DNA of 64,000 nt from Daucus carota subsp. sativus (taxonomy: Eukaryota > Streptophyta > Magnoliopsida > Apiales > Apiaceae): the NCBI RefSeq assembly GCF_001625215.2, contig NC_030385.2, positions 46,587,598 through 46,651,597 of the forward strand. The letters are read 5' to 3'. A program made the translations under genes and the position numbers. The notes below the pieces were generated by a model, which saw only the letters and a list, made by a program, of their open reading frames with translations, did no database searches and was not told where the DNA came from. Below are positions 13,059-26,070 of this stretch, one piece after another. Numbering within the stretch: position 1 is the stretch's first letter; each line of letters begins with the position of its first letter.

Positions 13059-13835
13059 GTTCTCTCTCTCCATCTCTCTTTCTCTCTCTCCCCCTCCCCC
13101 CTCTCTCTCTCTCCCTCTCTCCTCTCGCTCTCTCTCCCCTCCCCGTCTCTTTTTCTCTCTCCCCCTCCCCTCTTTCTTTCTCTCTCCCCCTCCTCCCTCC
13201 CCCCTCTCTCCCCCTCCTCCCTCTTTCTCTCTCTCTCCCCCTCCTCTCTCTTTCTCTCTCCCCTCCCTCTCTTACTCTCTCTTAAACACTGTTTAAATAT
13301 TTTCCGTATAAAATGATTTGATCTATGTGAGTTCTGCTTCTTTAAACCTAGGTTCAAAATTTTGAATTATATATATATTTTTAATTTTTATACTATATTA
13401 AATACAGTTTGCTCTCTGTTAGTAAGAGTTGTTGCTGTATGTATTCTCCCTGTTAATGATCGTTGTGATGTTATACATATTTGTTGTTGATTTTAGTCGT
13501 CGTCATTCATCATCTTTACACCACCTCGTTGGAGTTTGTAAAACAATTGTGAAGTTCGAGATTAAGAGCATGCATTGTAATTTTTAATATAACATGATCT
13601 GTTCTCTGTTAGTACAATATAGGAGTAGCTCTTAGTATTGTTCGTTTTGTGAATAAAAAATTACTCAACTCGTTATGAATTAAACTGCAATTAGTACTTC
13701 TCGGTGTGGAGTGGATGATGTATAGTTTTAAGTAATGATGAGTATTAAAGTAGTAGTTATGGTTTTTGATTTGATATTAGTTGCATTTACTGAAGTTTTT
13801 CTATGTTTAAATTGTGCATTGCCAGTGACCACACA
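13059..13835 (+). other. 5' UTR intron of the EDM2-like gene, with CT-rich tract
   Basis: A leader exon probably ends at 13058 (CGTCTCTTCAG before GT). The intron runs to an AG at 13823-13824, 11 bp before the ATG. Its first 220 bp (13060-13290) are almost pure CT/CCCT polypyrimidine. Open frames here are low-complexity only. Confidence 0.55.
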
Positions 13836-14319
13836 ATGAGATATTACGAAGAAGAGGGTGAGATAATCCCTGATTGTGTGATAAATTACCAGACTGTTGA
13901 TGAAAATAATCAGCCAGTTCCATTTTCTGTATTGCCACTTCTATGGAGCGAGGATGAGACCCCAGCCCCAGGCAACTCGGATACGCAGATATTATTATGT
14001 GGAACTGCAGTGACTGGACCAAAAATGTATGAGAAGGTAATAGCATGGAGACCAGAAATTTCTTATGCATTGCCAATGATTTACGTTCTTTCCAAGGAAA
14101 ACAAGGTGTGGATGCAGCTCCGAAAGCCTAGGAGAAGCTTTGAAGATTGTATTATGTCCACTCTGGTAACTGTTCATTGCCTCCATTTCTTAAAATGGAA
14201 TCGTAAAGCAGATGTATCTGCTCTATGGACACAGTTGCGCAAAGTTTTTAGGTAGTCTTTTTCTCTAGTTATTTGACCTTTTTGTCTCACTTATTAAATC
14301 TCATGGCAGATACTTACGT

Positions 14320-14360
<41 letters not shown>

Positions 14361-16225
14361 ATTTTTGGTGCAGCACCTATGATGTCGCGCCGTCGAAGCG
14401 CCATCTCTTATGTCATCTGCCTCTAATAAATGAAGCTGCAAAGAGAGATAAAGGTTTAGGAAAATCTGAGGTTTGTGTACTGAAATATGCCTTCTACATA
14501 TCAATTCTGCTCCATGATTTCACATAACCATTAGACTTAATAGTTCACTGGTTAATTTTACTTGTGAAAAATAGGGTATACTGGTCTGTTTTCAGTTTAC
14601 ATAATAGAATTAAGCCACTTGGATATCTTCCTCAGTTATTTAAATGAAGAATATGCCTTAAATTTCTAAAACTATATTTCTTCGTTGGGATTAAGAAATT
14701 TCCCAGAAGTGAAGAGATTATAGAAAAAATTAAATGGAAGAAATCGACTCAAAATGATAATATTACCTCCACAAAGATTAAGGAAGAAGAATATGTTGGA
14801 ACAAGGTAAAAATATATGGAGAGAGTCGTTTATCTGGTATGTAGTGAGCAGTGACATAGTGTAATATGAGAGGGAGGGGGAAGATTTTGAAGCTGATCTT
14901 TAGTAGACAAGGCATGCTCAATCATCTTTAAATCTCCTATAACCAAGTCTAGTATACTTTATATTTATTATTTACTGAGGATTAATTCTGTTATGTATTG
15001 TGCTATCTTTAACAGCTTCTGCCTACACTGTTGTTGGAGATTAAATTAAACTTTGAAGTAGGCAGTCAGGTGGATTATGAAGAGGATGACAGTGACAATG
15101 ATGATGCAACATTTGATTCTGTTTGTGTCCTTTGTGACAACGGCGGTGTACTACTCTGGTGCGCCCATATTGCTTATTAGTTGCATATTGGACAGAGATA
15201 TTAGTATTCTGGTGCTCACTTATATTATTTGTTTCTTTATCTGTTTTTAAATTGTCATATTTGTCTCACAAAACAGTTCTTTGTAATGTGAAAACCACAT
15301 ATCGTCTTCCGTGTAACAAAATCTGCCACTGCTGCTGATCATCTCCATATATGGTGTTGAACTTGTAGTATAATTATAAGAGCAATCTCTCTGATATTTT
15401 AATAATGCTTGAAGTCTGTAATTTCTATTTAAATTAATATGATAGTAAAACTATTAACAATTCTTTTTCCCATAAACATATACAAGGGAGGAGGATGAAC
15501 ATTTGGGGATAAAATTTTAATTTAGACAGAAGTATAAAGGATACTGCAGATCACAAATTTCACCTACTGATTTAGTTATATCATATATTTCCTCAGACAT
15601 GCCAATTTTTAGTTGAATTTGAAAAGGTTTCAAATTAGTTGATAAACTTTTTATTCCTTGACTTCTTTTTTCTAGAACATCACATTAGCTTAAGATCTCT
15701 GATGCATCATGATGTGTATCCATGCATGCATCAACCGACCTGCACCTTTGTTTTATGGTGGACTGGAGGGTTGAATCTGTAATTGTGTGCTTAAACTGTT
15801 AGTCATATGCTCTTAGGTATATCTTAGTTGGTTGTTCCCCCATTGCTCTGCATTCTCACCTGCATCTGGTAGTTTTTGTCATAAGTAAAACATATCACTT
15901 CCTTTTTTCTTTTCTGAAGTTGGCTTGTATGTAATCATGTATATCATGTAGGATTGCAGTGGGGCACGTCTTAAATCAAGCTGTAGCTGAAACAGTAAAA
16001 AACAAAGCAAAAGATAATTTATTATATTTTCTAATGATGCAGTTGTGAAGACAAGTGCTTAAGATCCTTCCATCCAAATATAAATGTTGGAGTTGAATCG
16101 TCCTGTGAATCCCTTGGCTATAGTGATTCTCAAGTTGATGTATGAACAAATTCTCATTTTATTATTTTTTAAGTTTATTTTCCTGCAAAAAAATGCTATG
16201 TTCAACTCCATATACTGTTTCTGGG

Positions 16226-16259
<34 letters not shown>

Positions 16260-17380
16260 GATAGTTCAACGAGGAACTCCCCAATCCGAGTAACTGGGTA
16301 ACTTTGTATTTGGGCCGTACACGTTACCCATGTAACTGCAATGCACACCTTACCCTAATATAACTGCAAAACATAGACATCTGACCACACGGCGTTAATT
16401 CTAAAACACATGTGACATATGTTTTTCTATTTTTTTTTATTACATATTATTAATATTTTTTATTTTGATATCATACTTTTTATGTTCCATATTTTTAATT
16501 TTTAGGTATGTTCTTAAATTATACTACCTATATTAAAATACATCAAAAATTATATAGAACTTTATGAAAATAATTATATAACATATACAAGTAGAATGTA
16601 ATTAATAAATACAGGACATTGGTAAAATATGTACAGTACACAGAAAATTTACATAACAGAACACCTTAAAATTACAAAATATTAATAACTACTATATAGT
16701 ACACAAAAAATTTAATTGCAGAACACATAAAATTACAAAATATTAATAAATAATATACAATACATAAAATAAATAAAAAATATAAAAATAATTATATAAC
16801 ATATACAAGTAGAATGTAATTAATAAATACAGGACATTGGTAAAATATGTACAGTACACATAAAATTTAAATGAAGAACACATAAAAATTACAGAACATT
16901 AATAAATTATATACAGTACAACAGAAAATATAATTACAGAACACATAAAAATTACAAAATATTAATAAATAATATACAGTATATAAAATAATTAAAAATA
17001 TATAAAAATAATTACATATATAGTACATAAAATAATTAAAAATATATAAAAATAATTATATGACATATACAAGTAGAATGTAATTAATAAATACAGGATA
17101 TTGATAAAATAGGTACAGTACACAGAAAATTAAATAACACAAAAAATATTGTAAATCCAAAAAATTTATGTAGCATTAATAAAAATACAGAACACTAGAT
17201 AGTGAGTACATGCATACAGAACATGTGATTTCCACGTAAAATTTTATTGAGTAACTTACTGTTACAAAACACATAATTTATATAAAAAACAAAAGAAAAT
17301 GATAGAACATGCGGTTAAAACTGGACCTAACGACGTTAGTGTACAGTTAATGTTACCAGGTTACTCAATCAAAAGGTTAC

Positions 17381-17420
<40 letters not shown>

Positions 17421-20400
17421 TTTTCTTCTACACAGGCAATGCAGACTTTCTTTTGCAATAATTGTCGATATCAACAACATCAGTGTTTTGTTTGTGGCAA
17501 ATTGGGCTCTTCTGATCAGTCTTCTGTTCCAGAGGTATAATCTACAAATTTAAGTGTTGAGAGTTTTTAGATCTGTTCAACCTTAAGACCCCTTCTTTTC
17601 CACAAAACTGTACTTACATTAATAAAGTAGTAGGGTCGCGCTCAAGAGAGAACCGGTCCTTAAAATAGAACTAGAGAACCACCAAGGTTCTGCTGGTTCT
17701 GCTGCAGAACCCTAAATTTTAAATAGATTTTTAGGATCTGAATCTAAATACATGTTTTATTTCATGTTTTGTTACCGTTGTGTGTGTTCAAAAATAATTT
17801 TAATACATAATACATAGATATTTACATTTTTTGCATGTGAAGTTCTGCTGCAGAACCCTAACTAATAGTAGAAATAAGGCAAGGGTTCTATGAGTTCTCT
17901 CTCTAGCGGTTCTCTCTTGAACATGACCCTAGTAGTATACATATATTTCAACAATAAATAGTCTTGGGAGGGTTACCACAACAAGAATGAATGAGCCCTA
18001 CCTGGCTGTCCTTCGGGAATCGGATGCAACTAATAGCGGCTGGACAGACAGTAGCATCTAGACATAAAAGAACTTTACCATATTTGTTTTCCTACTTGCA
18101 TAAGCTCCAATTTATTTTTTTTGGACGAGTCATCCTGCTGCCTCTTAGAAGCCGTGCCATTGTAGGTCTTCCAGTGTGCCAATGCAGATTGTGGTCATTT
18201 CTACCATCCAAACTGTGTCGCTGAACTCCTGCAGCCTTGTGATACGTTTAAAAGGAGTGAACTACAGCAGAAAATCCATTCTGGAGAATCTTTTGTATGT
18301 CCTGCCCATAAATGTAATATATGTGTGAAAGGAGAGGAGAAAACAGTTCACGAGTTGCAATTTGCAATGTGTAGACGCTGTCCGAAGGCATACCACCGGA
18401 AATGCTTGCCCAGGTATTTCCTTTTGTTTGCATTAAAATTATCACTCAAGACTAAACAACACAATACTATTATATTAATTATACATATTAGTCACCAAAG
18501 TGATGCATAATTGCCTATCTTAAGCTTGGTGGTTAGTCTACCAGAAAGACTCTATCAGAAGTCCCAGGCCATTACTAGTCAGTTCAAGGATAAAGGCATT
18601 TATGTTTTATTATTTAATTTTTAACTCTTAAATTTTCAGCGAGATTACCTTCCAAAGTGATGGGATTATTGATCAAAGGGCTTGGGATGGTCTCTTATCG
18701 AATCGTGTTTTAATTTACTGCATGTAAGTACATACTGAAATGATGTTTGTACATCTGTTTATTAATAAAGGTTGCCTTTACTCTTTTTTTAACTGATCCT
18801 TCAGCAGTTTTCAATAATCATATTTGAGTTTTGACCTGGGACTTTACAGGGACCATGAAATCCTTTCTGAAATTGGGACACCTAAAAGAGACCATATTAT
18901 TTTCCCTAATGTTGAGGGGAAAATGCAAACAACTTCTGGATTACTTTCAAGCAAAGAGAAAATGATAAAAAGCAAGGATATGGGGACTTTGACAATGACA
19001 AGTCCTTTGAAGCGGAGTCTTAAACACGCAGGGATATATTGTGGTCATTCGACCTCTGCTACATTTACTGGGGAAAAGGTATTCAGGCATGCCAACATAG
19101 ATAAAAGCAAGTTATCCGTGCCACAGAAAACAATGCACATGCCCAATTCTGACAAAGGAAAGATATCAGACGGTTACAAGAATCGGATTGCAGATAAATT
19201 TATGAAAGTTGAAAGCAGGGGCCAGCCTCCAGTTGATATTGAGCTTAAATTACGGTTATTTTATGACCTTGATATATGTGTGTGTGTGTGTGTGTGGATG
19301 TGGATGAGTGCCTATGTATGTCCTTATATAGTTGCTATCTGATACTGATAGTTTGTCATATAGGATGTTAAAGTTGATAGAGGATTCAACATCTTCATTT
19401 AACAAGGAAGAATTCTTGAAAGGCAAGAAAACATCATCACTGTATTCATCGCATGCAAGGATTGCAGAGGACAAGACCTTTACTGAAGGGAAGGTGAAAG
19501 GCTATGTAAAGGTGCAATATAGATTTTATATATTAAGTTATACTAAAGTAAGAAGCTGTATTTTTGTCTTCAAGTCATCCAATTACTTTCACAGGCTGTT
19601 CAAACTGCTTTGAAGATATTAAATGACGGGGGTAAGCTGGAGGATGCAAAAGCTGTATGTGAGCCACAAGTTCTCAAACAACTTGTCAGATGGAAGGTTT
19701 TTTCCATATAGATTATCTGAAGTAAATTAAGTTGATTGCCTTCTCTATATATATATATTTTTTTGTCTATTGCCTCCCTATCTCGTAACGTGTTATACAT
19801 TATGCCTATTAGCATAGTATTGTTGACAGTTTAAAAAAGTTATTGTTTTAGAAAGTTGATTAAAGGTGAACTGAATATTTTATTCTTAACTTTTAAGTCT
19901 GCTTTCAGTGCTTTGTTCTAAGTCTGCACTCAGTGCTTTGTTCTTGTGGTGCAGAAGCAACTGGATGTTTATCTTGCCCCTGTTCTCCATGGAAACCGCT
20001 ATACATCTTATGGTCGGCACTTCACTAAAGTGGACAAGCTTGAGTTGGTAAGTAATTGTTCTTTGATATCCTACTTCCATTGAAATGATTAGATGGTAGG
20101 CATGTTGTCGATCAAACGATGGCCTAAAACTTTCAGTAAAAGCCATACAAATTGTACTAGGGAGACCAAACGTTCTGTAAAATATGTAGTTGGACATTTT
20201 TAAACCTAATATGTAGTTATCTGGGACTCCAGGAAACATTTTTTCCAATCCCAACAAATATACCCTGTCTCATTTTAAACCTGCATGAGTTGACCTTTAG
20301 TCTATAACATACTTCTTAAAACTCCGTTGCCTATTAAATTTTTTTTGGAGGTTTTTACAAAATTTTACTCTAATACCAATCTATAAGAAGTTCTTCCCAA

Positions 20401-23400
20401 GAACTCCTAAAATCTGATAGTCAGGGGGTAATAACTTGGTTGGTACATTACTTTCAAAGGAGCATAACTGTCCTTATATTACTATGCAGATATGTTGACA
20501 TGAGTGTTGGTATGTATTCTAACACAAGCACAACATATGATTGGTGCTGATTATTATTCCAAAACTCTATTATAATTTTGTATTCTAATACAATATTGCT
20601 TTAAGACCAATTAATTTGCAATTTCATCACTCTGAGAAAAGGAATGAAATTTTGTTGAATGTGTTGATGATCTTGATCAACTAACACTTAAGTCTTAACC
20701 TGGTTTGTTGAATATGCTAATGATCTTGATCTAATTGACACTTTACCTCGATGATTAATAACACTGTATTTGGTGGCTTGTTTGGACTGAAGTTGTGAAA
20801 GGTTTTAGCTTCTTATGTAGTTGGTTTATGATCAGTGAAAACAAGCTTTAGTAAAGAAGGCATTCAAACTATATATTATTGTAAGAGAAATATTTGTAAG
20901 CTTTAGATTTTACTCATAAATAAGCTCCAAAAGATGCATCACATGTATCGTAAAATCTTGTATTTAGTGTTTACATTGAAGCTTAGTCAGTAATAAGGGG
21001 AGCTTTTTCAGCGTTTTATATGTGGAGTACATTTTATGTGATTGGGGCAGCAAGAATTAATAAAGGTCATCAGTTTAACTGTTAATTTTTGGTTCTGCTT
21101 ATTGATTTTCTACGGATGCAATAATTAGAACATGGTGCACTATGCCCAGTAATTTAACATATCAGTATGTTTTGTTATAGGGTTTGATTACGTGTCCAAA
21201 TAAATGGAGATATTAGAGGACTTTTTTTAGTAATTTATATTCTTTGTACCTAGTGTCTGGTATCATTCAGACAACATTAATTTTGTATATAAAGTTATCT
21301 TTTTAGTTGTTAGTCTGTGGCTCTGTGCTGTTTGTTTGAATAAATAATCTTCTACCACTTGAATGTTTTTAGTCAGAAGCAAAACCTGATGATTGAATGC
21401 TTTTATTTTTTAAATAATTCATATTGTCAAGTTTGGTGGACATCTGCATGGTTTAAGCAGTTTAGGTGGCCAAGGAGAGTGGATATGTTTCACTCTCCCT
21501 TGACCCAAATTCCTTAACATATCAGTATGTTTTTTTATTGGTTTTGTTGAGGTGTCCAATAAATGGAGATATTGGAGGACTTTTTAGTGATAAAGCAGAG
21601 GATTGATCTGTATGAGCGGGAATTTCCGAAACAATGATTGTGATTTTGTTCATAAAAGATTTCATATGATTTAAACATGATAATAGTGTATTACGAGACA
21701 CATAGCAGAAACAGCTTTGTCCCGGCTAATTTCTTTAGTGGTTGTGGTAGTATCTGGAGTTTATCTGCGTTAAGACCAAGTTATGAATATTGTCATCTGG
21801 AAGACTGCATCCAGAACATCTGCCAGCAGCTTGATGGCAGAGACACATGCTACTTAAATAGTATATATTGCGTCAAATACTGCTACCACTTGCTGTGAAA
21901 TATTCATTGAAGACTCATGCTACTTAAATAGTATATATTACCTAAAATACTGCTTCCACTTTCTGTGATATTGTTCATTAGAGATAACAATTACTTTTGT
22001 GTATATATGACTGACTGCCTCTTGGTTGATTGTTACTTTTACCCGAAGATTATTATTCATTGTGCATCTATGAGTTGGCATAGATTGTTACACAAGTATC
22101 TGATTGTATACATGAACTTGGTGACAACCATGTTAGAGTTCATTGCACTTGTACTTTTTTGTGCAGATAGTGGATAAGCTCAAATGGTATGTGCAAGATG
22201 GTGACACGGTAAGACCGTATGCATCCCTTTTGATTCAGCAGATTGTTTAAAAATGCTGTGATTATATATTTTGTTTAAAACTAACTAATTGAAGTGGTAT
22301 CATATAAATGGTAAGTTTTGAAATATTAAAGACAATATGTTCTGTTAATTTCATAGTTGTCATGTACTTACTGTTTTTTGCTGTATCGAACATCGACTTT
22401 TTTTATAACCAAAAACACATGTCAGATAGTAGATTTTTGTTGCGGATCGAATGATTTTAGCTGCTTAATGAGAGAGAGGCTCCACAAAATGGGAAAGATC
22501 TGCTCCTTCAGAAACTTTGATTTGTTTACACCTAAGGTGCGTACTTGGTTGCCACCCTTTCGAATATAGTGTCATGTGGTCTAGCTATGCTTTTTTTTTC
22601 TCCATTGTTTTATCTTTATTTTTTTCTCGAGTTTGTTTTCAATTTTTGCAATTTGTCACCATTTTTGTAAGACTCGAGCCAGTTTTACTGCTAATGTGTC
22701 CTTTCTTTTTCCTTAGAATGACTTCAATTTTGAGCAAAAAGATTGGATGACTGTCACTTTAGAAGAATTACCTGCTGGTTCTAATCTGGTCAGATGCCTT
22801 ACAAATTGCTCTATAGTACTATCAATGCTTCAATATATGATTGTTATGAAAGGGACTTATATATTTTCTATGGCTTCTCTGTATAGATTATGGGCCTGAA
22901 TCCTCCTTTCGGTGTCAATGGAAACTTAGCAAACAAGTTCATTGACAAGGCGCTCACGTTCAAACCAAAGCTAATCATTCTTATAGTTCCCTCGCTAACT
23001 GAAAGGTCTGTGTTCTGCTCGGCTAAGTTGTCATGCTACAGAAGCAAACAATTAATAGCTTCTTGCTTCACATATTTTTTTTTGCTGCTGTCACAGACTT
23101 GACAGAAAAAGGAAACTTCCGTATGATATTATTTGGGAGGATCAATGTTTACTATCGGGCAAGGTCTGAAGTTTATAGTATTGATTTTATTTACCCAATA
23201 ACTGGGTTTAATATAATATTGTTTGATTGTGTATTTCTCCTTCCAGGCATTTTACCTGCCTGGATCAGTTGATGTGAATGATAAGCAACTAGAGCAGCAT
23301 AACCGGTTGGCACCACCACTGTATCTTTGGAGCCGTCCAGATTGGACTGCTAAGCACAAACAAATAGCTGAAACTCATGGCCACTTCACAGTCACACGTG

Positions 23401-23792
23401 ATTCATTACAGATGGGAAAGATGGATACAGGAGAAAACCATGATGGGATGTATCAGGATATGGAAGTGGATTCGCCTGTCTATTTGCCTTGCAACAACGC
23501 AGACCAAAAAAGCTCATTTGACTGGAGTTTGATGGGCTCGTATCCAAGTCATTACCCAACGGGAATGCAGCACCGTGCTGTTTCCTCTGATGCTATGTGG
23601 GATGTCTATCATAAAGTCCTCCCCCAGCATTCTGATGTTCCGGGTGCTATGCAGGGTATCATCCATGAAGTTCCACCCCTGCATCCATCTGTTGGTTACA
23701 ATTCTGTGGATGGTGTCCACCATGGAGCTTTCCCCCCGCCTTGCCAATATCCAACAGAGCCTTACTATTATCCAGGATGGCCTGGTTTCTAA
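13836..23792 (+). CDS. EDM2-like protein (PHD fingers plus methyltransferase-like domain), 17 coding exons
   Basis: Exons: 13836-14251, 14374-14470, 15016-15158, 16043-16139, 17436-17534, 18166-18413, 18640-18723, 18850-19254, 19364-19511, 19595-19696, 19955-20047, 22167-22208, 22426-22536, 22717-22788, 22887-23005, 23097-23163, 23247-23792. Phases join, giving 962 residues. Composite Cys/His PHD-type fingers lie at about 205-375 (SVCVLCDNGG, CFVCGKLG, CGHFYHPNC, CNICVKGE, YHRKCLP). A methyltransferase-like domain follows: VDFCCGSNDFS near 660 and NPPFGVN near 724. The tail is rich in Pro/Tyr/His/Met. Arabidopsis EDM2 is a nuclear protein that reads histone marks and promotes correct transcript processing across introns holding silenced transposons (for example RPP7 and IBM1). 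The product is shorter than Arabidopsis EDM2, chiefly in the C-terminal region. The donor of exon 8 (GTTATT) is weak. Confidence 0.9.
14318..14356. repeat. (CT)n microsatellite in EDM2-like intron 1
   Basis: About 18 CT units directly upstream of the exon 2 acceptor, forming an unusually long polypyrimidine tract. Confidence 0.9.
16227..17415. mobile_element. Micron-like insertion bounded by (TA)n in EDM2-like intron 4
   Basis: A block of about 1.15 kb is bounded on both sides by TA microsatellites (16227-16256 and about 17384-17415). The inner ends are weakly inverted: GAGTAACTGGGTAAC on the left, and GGTTACTC plus GGTTACCC on the right. The interior holds three direct copies of a unit containing ACATATACAAGTAGAATGTA (near 16580, 16800, 17060). 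No coding capacity. Rice Micron elements also sit inside TA repeats; that comparison is by analogy only. Confidence 0.55.
17632..17930. mobile_element. Inverted-repeat element in EDM2-like intron 5, about 300 bp
   Basis: The left end is AGGGTCGCGCTCAAGAGAGA. The complement of the right end is AGGGTCATGTTCAAGAGAGA. GGTTCTGCTGCAGAACC-type motifs occur inside on both arms. The flanks share AGTAGT, a possible short target duplication. Superfamily uncertain (hAT-like suspected). Confidence 0.65.
21157..21965. repeat. Duplications in EDM2-like intron 11 (2.1 kb)
   Basis: A block containing TTAACATATCAGTATGTTTT and AAATGGAGATATT at about 21157-21230 recurs at 21513-21585. A separate tandem pair at about 21841-21965 repeats ATGCTACTTAAATAGTATAT with unit about 70 bp. 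The rest of the intron shows nothing recognisable. Confidence 0.7.
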
Positions 23793-23902
23793 CCTTCCAA
23801 TGAGAATCTGTTGATGCTTTTGGAGGAACCTTTCCAGTTGATGTCCTGATCAGCTTGTATATGATCTCGAACTACTAAAAGTGTACTAACAGTAGCTGCT
23901 GT

Positions 23903-24010
23903 GTGCGTGATGGATTCAGTTTTTACTTTGTGCGCGTGGATTCAGTTTTTACTTTGTGTGTGTGGATTCAGTTTTTACTTTTGTGTGCGTGGATTTTCAG
24001 TTTTTGCTAT
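23903..24010. repeat. About 27-bp tandem repeat, four copies, in EDM2-like 3' region
   Basis: The unit GTGGATTCAGTTTTTACTTT with a variable GTGTGCGC spacer is repeated four times, 110 bp after the stop, so it probably lies in the 3' UTR. Confidence 0.8.
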
Positions 24011-25337
24011 GTATGGTGTATGGATGCATAATGTTTCAGTTTAAACCATGTGGCCCGTTCTTGTGGAATCAAGTAATTAACACCTTAATCTCCCATACCT
24101 GGTTTAATTTGTTACGTAAGGACTGTTTATTGTTTATTAAAATTATAAATTAGTGGAGTAATGTAAGTTTTATAATTTCTTCTACCTGCGTTGCAGAATT
24201 GCTATAAAAAATTACTATATTTTCTCATATAACAAATATTTCTCAATCAACAAACGAATTCACATTGTGTGTGATTGCTTTATGTATGGGTGCATATTTT
24301 GTTTTTGTGCGATTTTGGTGCATATTTTGGGTTGCTTTTTGAAAGACTTGCATATTTTGCTTTAAATATGCATATCTTGATTTTGTGCGATTTTGGTGCA
24401 TATTTTACGTGAAGGATTAGCATTTTTTTCATTTACAAATAATTTTTTACTTTTGAAAAAAAATATTTTTATATGTTTTCTTAAATGAATAAATATTTAT
24501 GAAAAAATAAATATTTATTTATTGAAGATATATATAATTTTTTTGAACAAATAAAAAACACACATAATTAATTAGTTACACGCATTTAATTAGTTGAAGA
24601 AGGCTAACATTCTCGAATCTTGAAAAAATTATTCCGTGAGTATTTCTATGATTAAATTGAACATGTAAAATATTGGTAAGATATTTCATATTATTTAGAA
24701 TTTGTTGAATTTATAAAATATTTTGCTCTTATAGTGATGGTGGATTATACTGATTAGTTATTTTTTAAAAATGATATTTTATTACTATTTTAAGTTATTA
24801 TGAATAATGGAATTGAGTTTTTCCGATGATATCATTACAATTTTGACTTATAACGTGTATTTATAATTTTCCACATATAATACACTCATCTTATATAAAA
24901 TATAGTAGAATTGATTTTAAAGTGTAAAGTAAATTATTCATTTGAAATTTTTATTAAAAAAAACATAAAATATACCTTTGAATCATGTAAAGTGAATTAC
25001 AATGAGTGAGATATATTTATACTTTATGATCGAACTTTAATCATTTATATCTCACTTAATTTAACTTTGATTTATGTAATTTAAAAGTCTATTTCATGTA
25101 TTTTTTACAATGATTTCCATTGTTATTTTTCATTCTGAAATCAGTTCTATTAAATTTTATATAACATAAGCGTATTATACATGAAATATCATAAGACCGG
25201 AGATAGAAGTCAAAAATGTGATGGTACCATGGAGCAAAATCGATTTTACCATTGTATCATATCGAATATCTCTAAATAAAATATATTATTTTGATATGAT
25301 AATAGATTATGTTTGAATCTTTGTACGGCTTAAGTTC
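24011..25337. other. Intergenic, AT-rich
   Basis: TGCATATTTTG-type motifs recur five times at 24285-24420. After that the DNA is AT-rich with no gene or element ends that I can define. Confidence 0.45.
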
Positions 25338-26067
25338 TGTGGAGACCACATAATTTTGGAGACTTGGAAACCAGCATCCAGACCATTTTCAGTTATAATC
25401 CAACAGTTGTTATAAACTTAATTTATAATTAAAATAATATCTACATAACTAAACCTTTCTTCCCGTACAACTTAATCTCTCCTTCTAGTACACATCTAGT
25501 TTCGATCTTCCGGATGACCATTTCTCCGCTAATCTCACCACAATTATTATCCTCCATATCTGCCAATTGTTCCTCCTGTTTTTCATACTGTCCATCTTCA
25601 ATTGTTCTGCACGTCTTGTTTTGTTTTGCATATTTCTGACATGTAGTTAGTGAAAGTTCTGCAAATCGTGGTACATGAAAAGCAATCAGGGTTGTCGTCG
25701 TAATCATGTTTATCTTTTTGTTGACCTACAACAATGATCTAGGGGACAATGCTCGAATGCCCATTATCACCGTTCTGCACTTGTTGTTTGATACCGAAAT
25801 TATCCTGCAATCCCTTTGATATGATTAAGAGGAGTAATTGAAGAGCAATTAATTTGCAATTGTCTACATATTGGAGTAGAAAGTGGGATATTGATATGTA
25901 GCAGTTGAAGATTCAAAATACGGTCCTTGTTTATCGCATACTAGTAGTTACTTTACATTTTTAAAAATGAAAACACTTATCCATCTGTATTTCTCAACCA
26001 TCCATTTATGTTTTAATCCAATGGTATTGGATGTGATCTCCAAAGTCTCCAAAATATTTAGTCTCCA
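25338..26067. mobile_element. Possible inverted-repeat element of about 730 bp
   Basis: The left end (CTGTGGAGACCACATAATTT, then TGGAGACTTGG) and the complement of the right end (CCTGGAGACTAAATATTTTG, then GAGACTTTGG) align over about 50 bp. No clean target duplication is visible. It contains an 88-residue minus-strand frame (25441-25707) with no recognised similarity. Confidence 0.45.
25441..25707 (-). pseudogene. Unidentified 88-codon frame inside a repeat element
   Basis: The product is polar and charged in the middle (EKQEEQLADMEDNNCGE), with no known domain and no splice partners that I can see. Compositionally it is not low-complexity, so it may be a captured gene fragment, or chance. 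Function unknown. Confidence 0.2.
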
Positions 26068-26070
26068 GGG

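Noticed and set aside
12995..13357. Leu/Ser/Pro-rich and Arg/Glu-rich frames
   Set aside because: Translation of the CT-rich 5' UTR intron of the EDM2-like gene, not a protein.
19260..19342. Continuation of EDM2-like exon 8 through the (GT)n run
   Set aside because: The frame stays open to 19342, but family alignment and phase favour the donor at 19255, joining ELKLR directly to MLKLIEDS.
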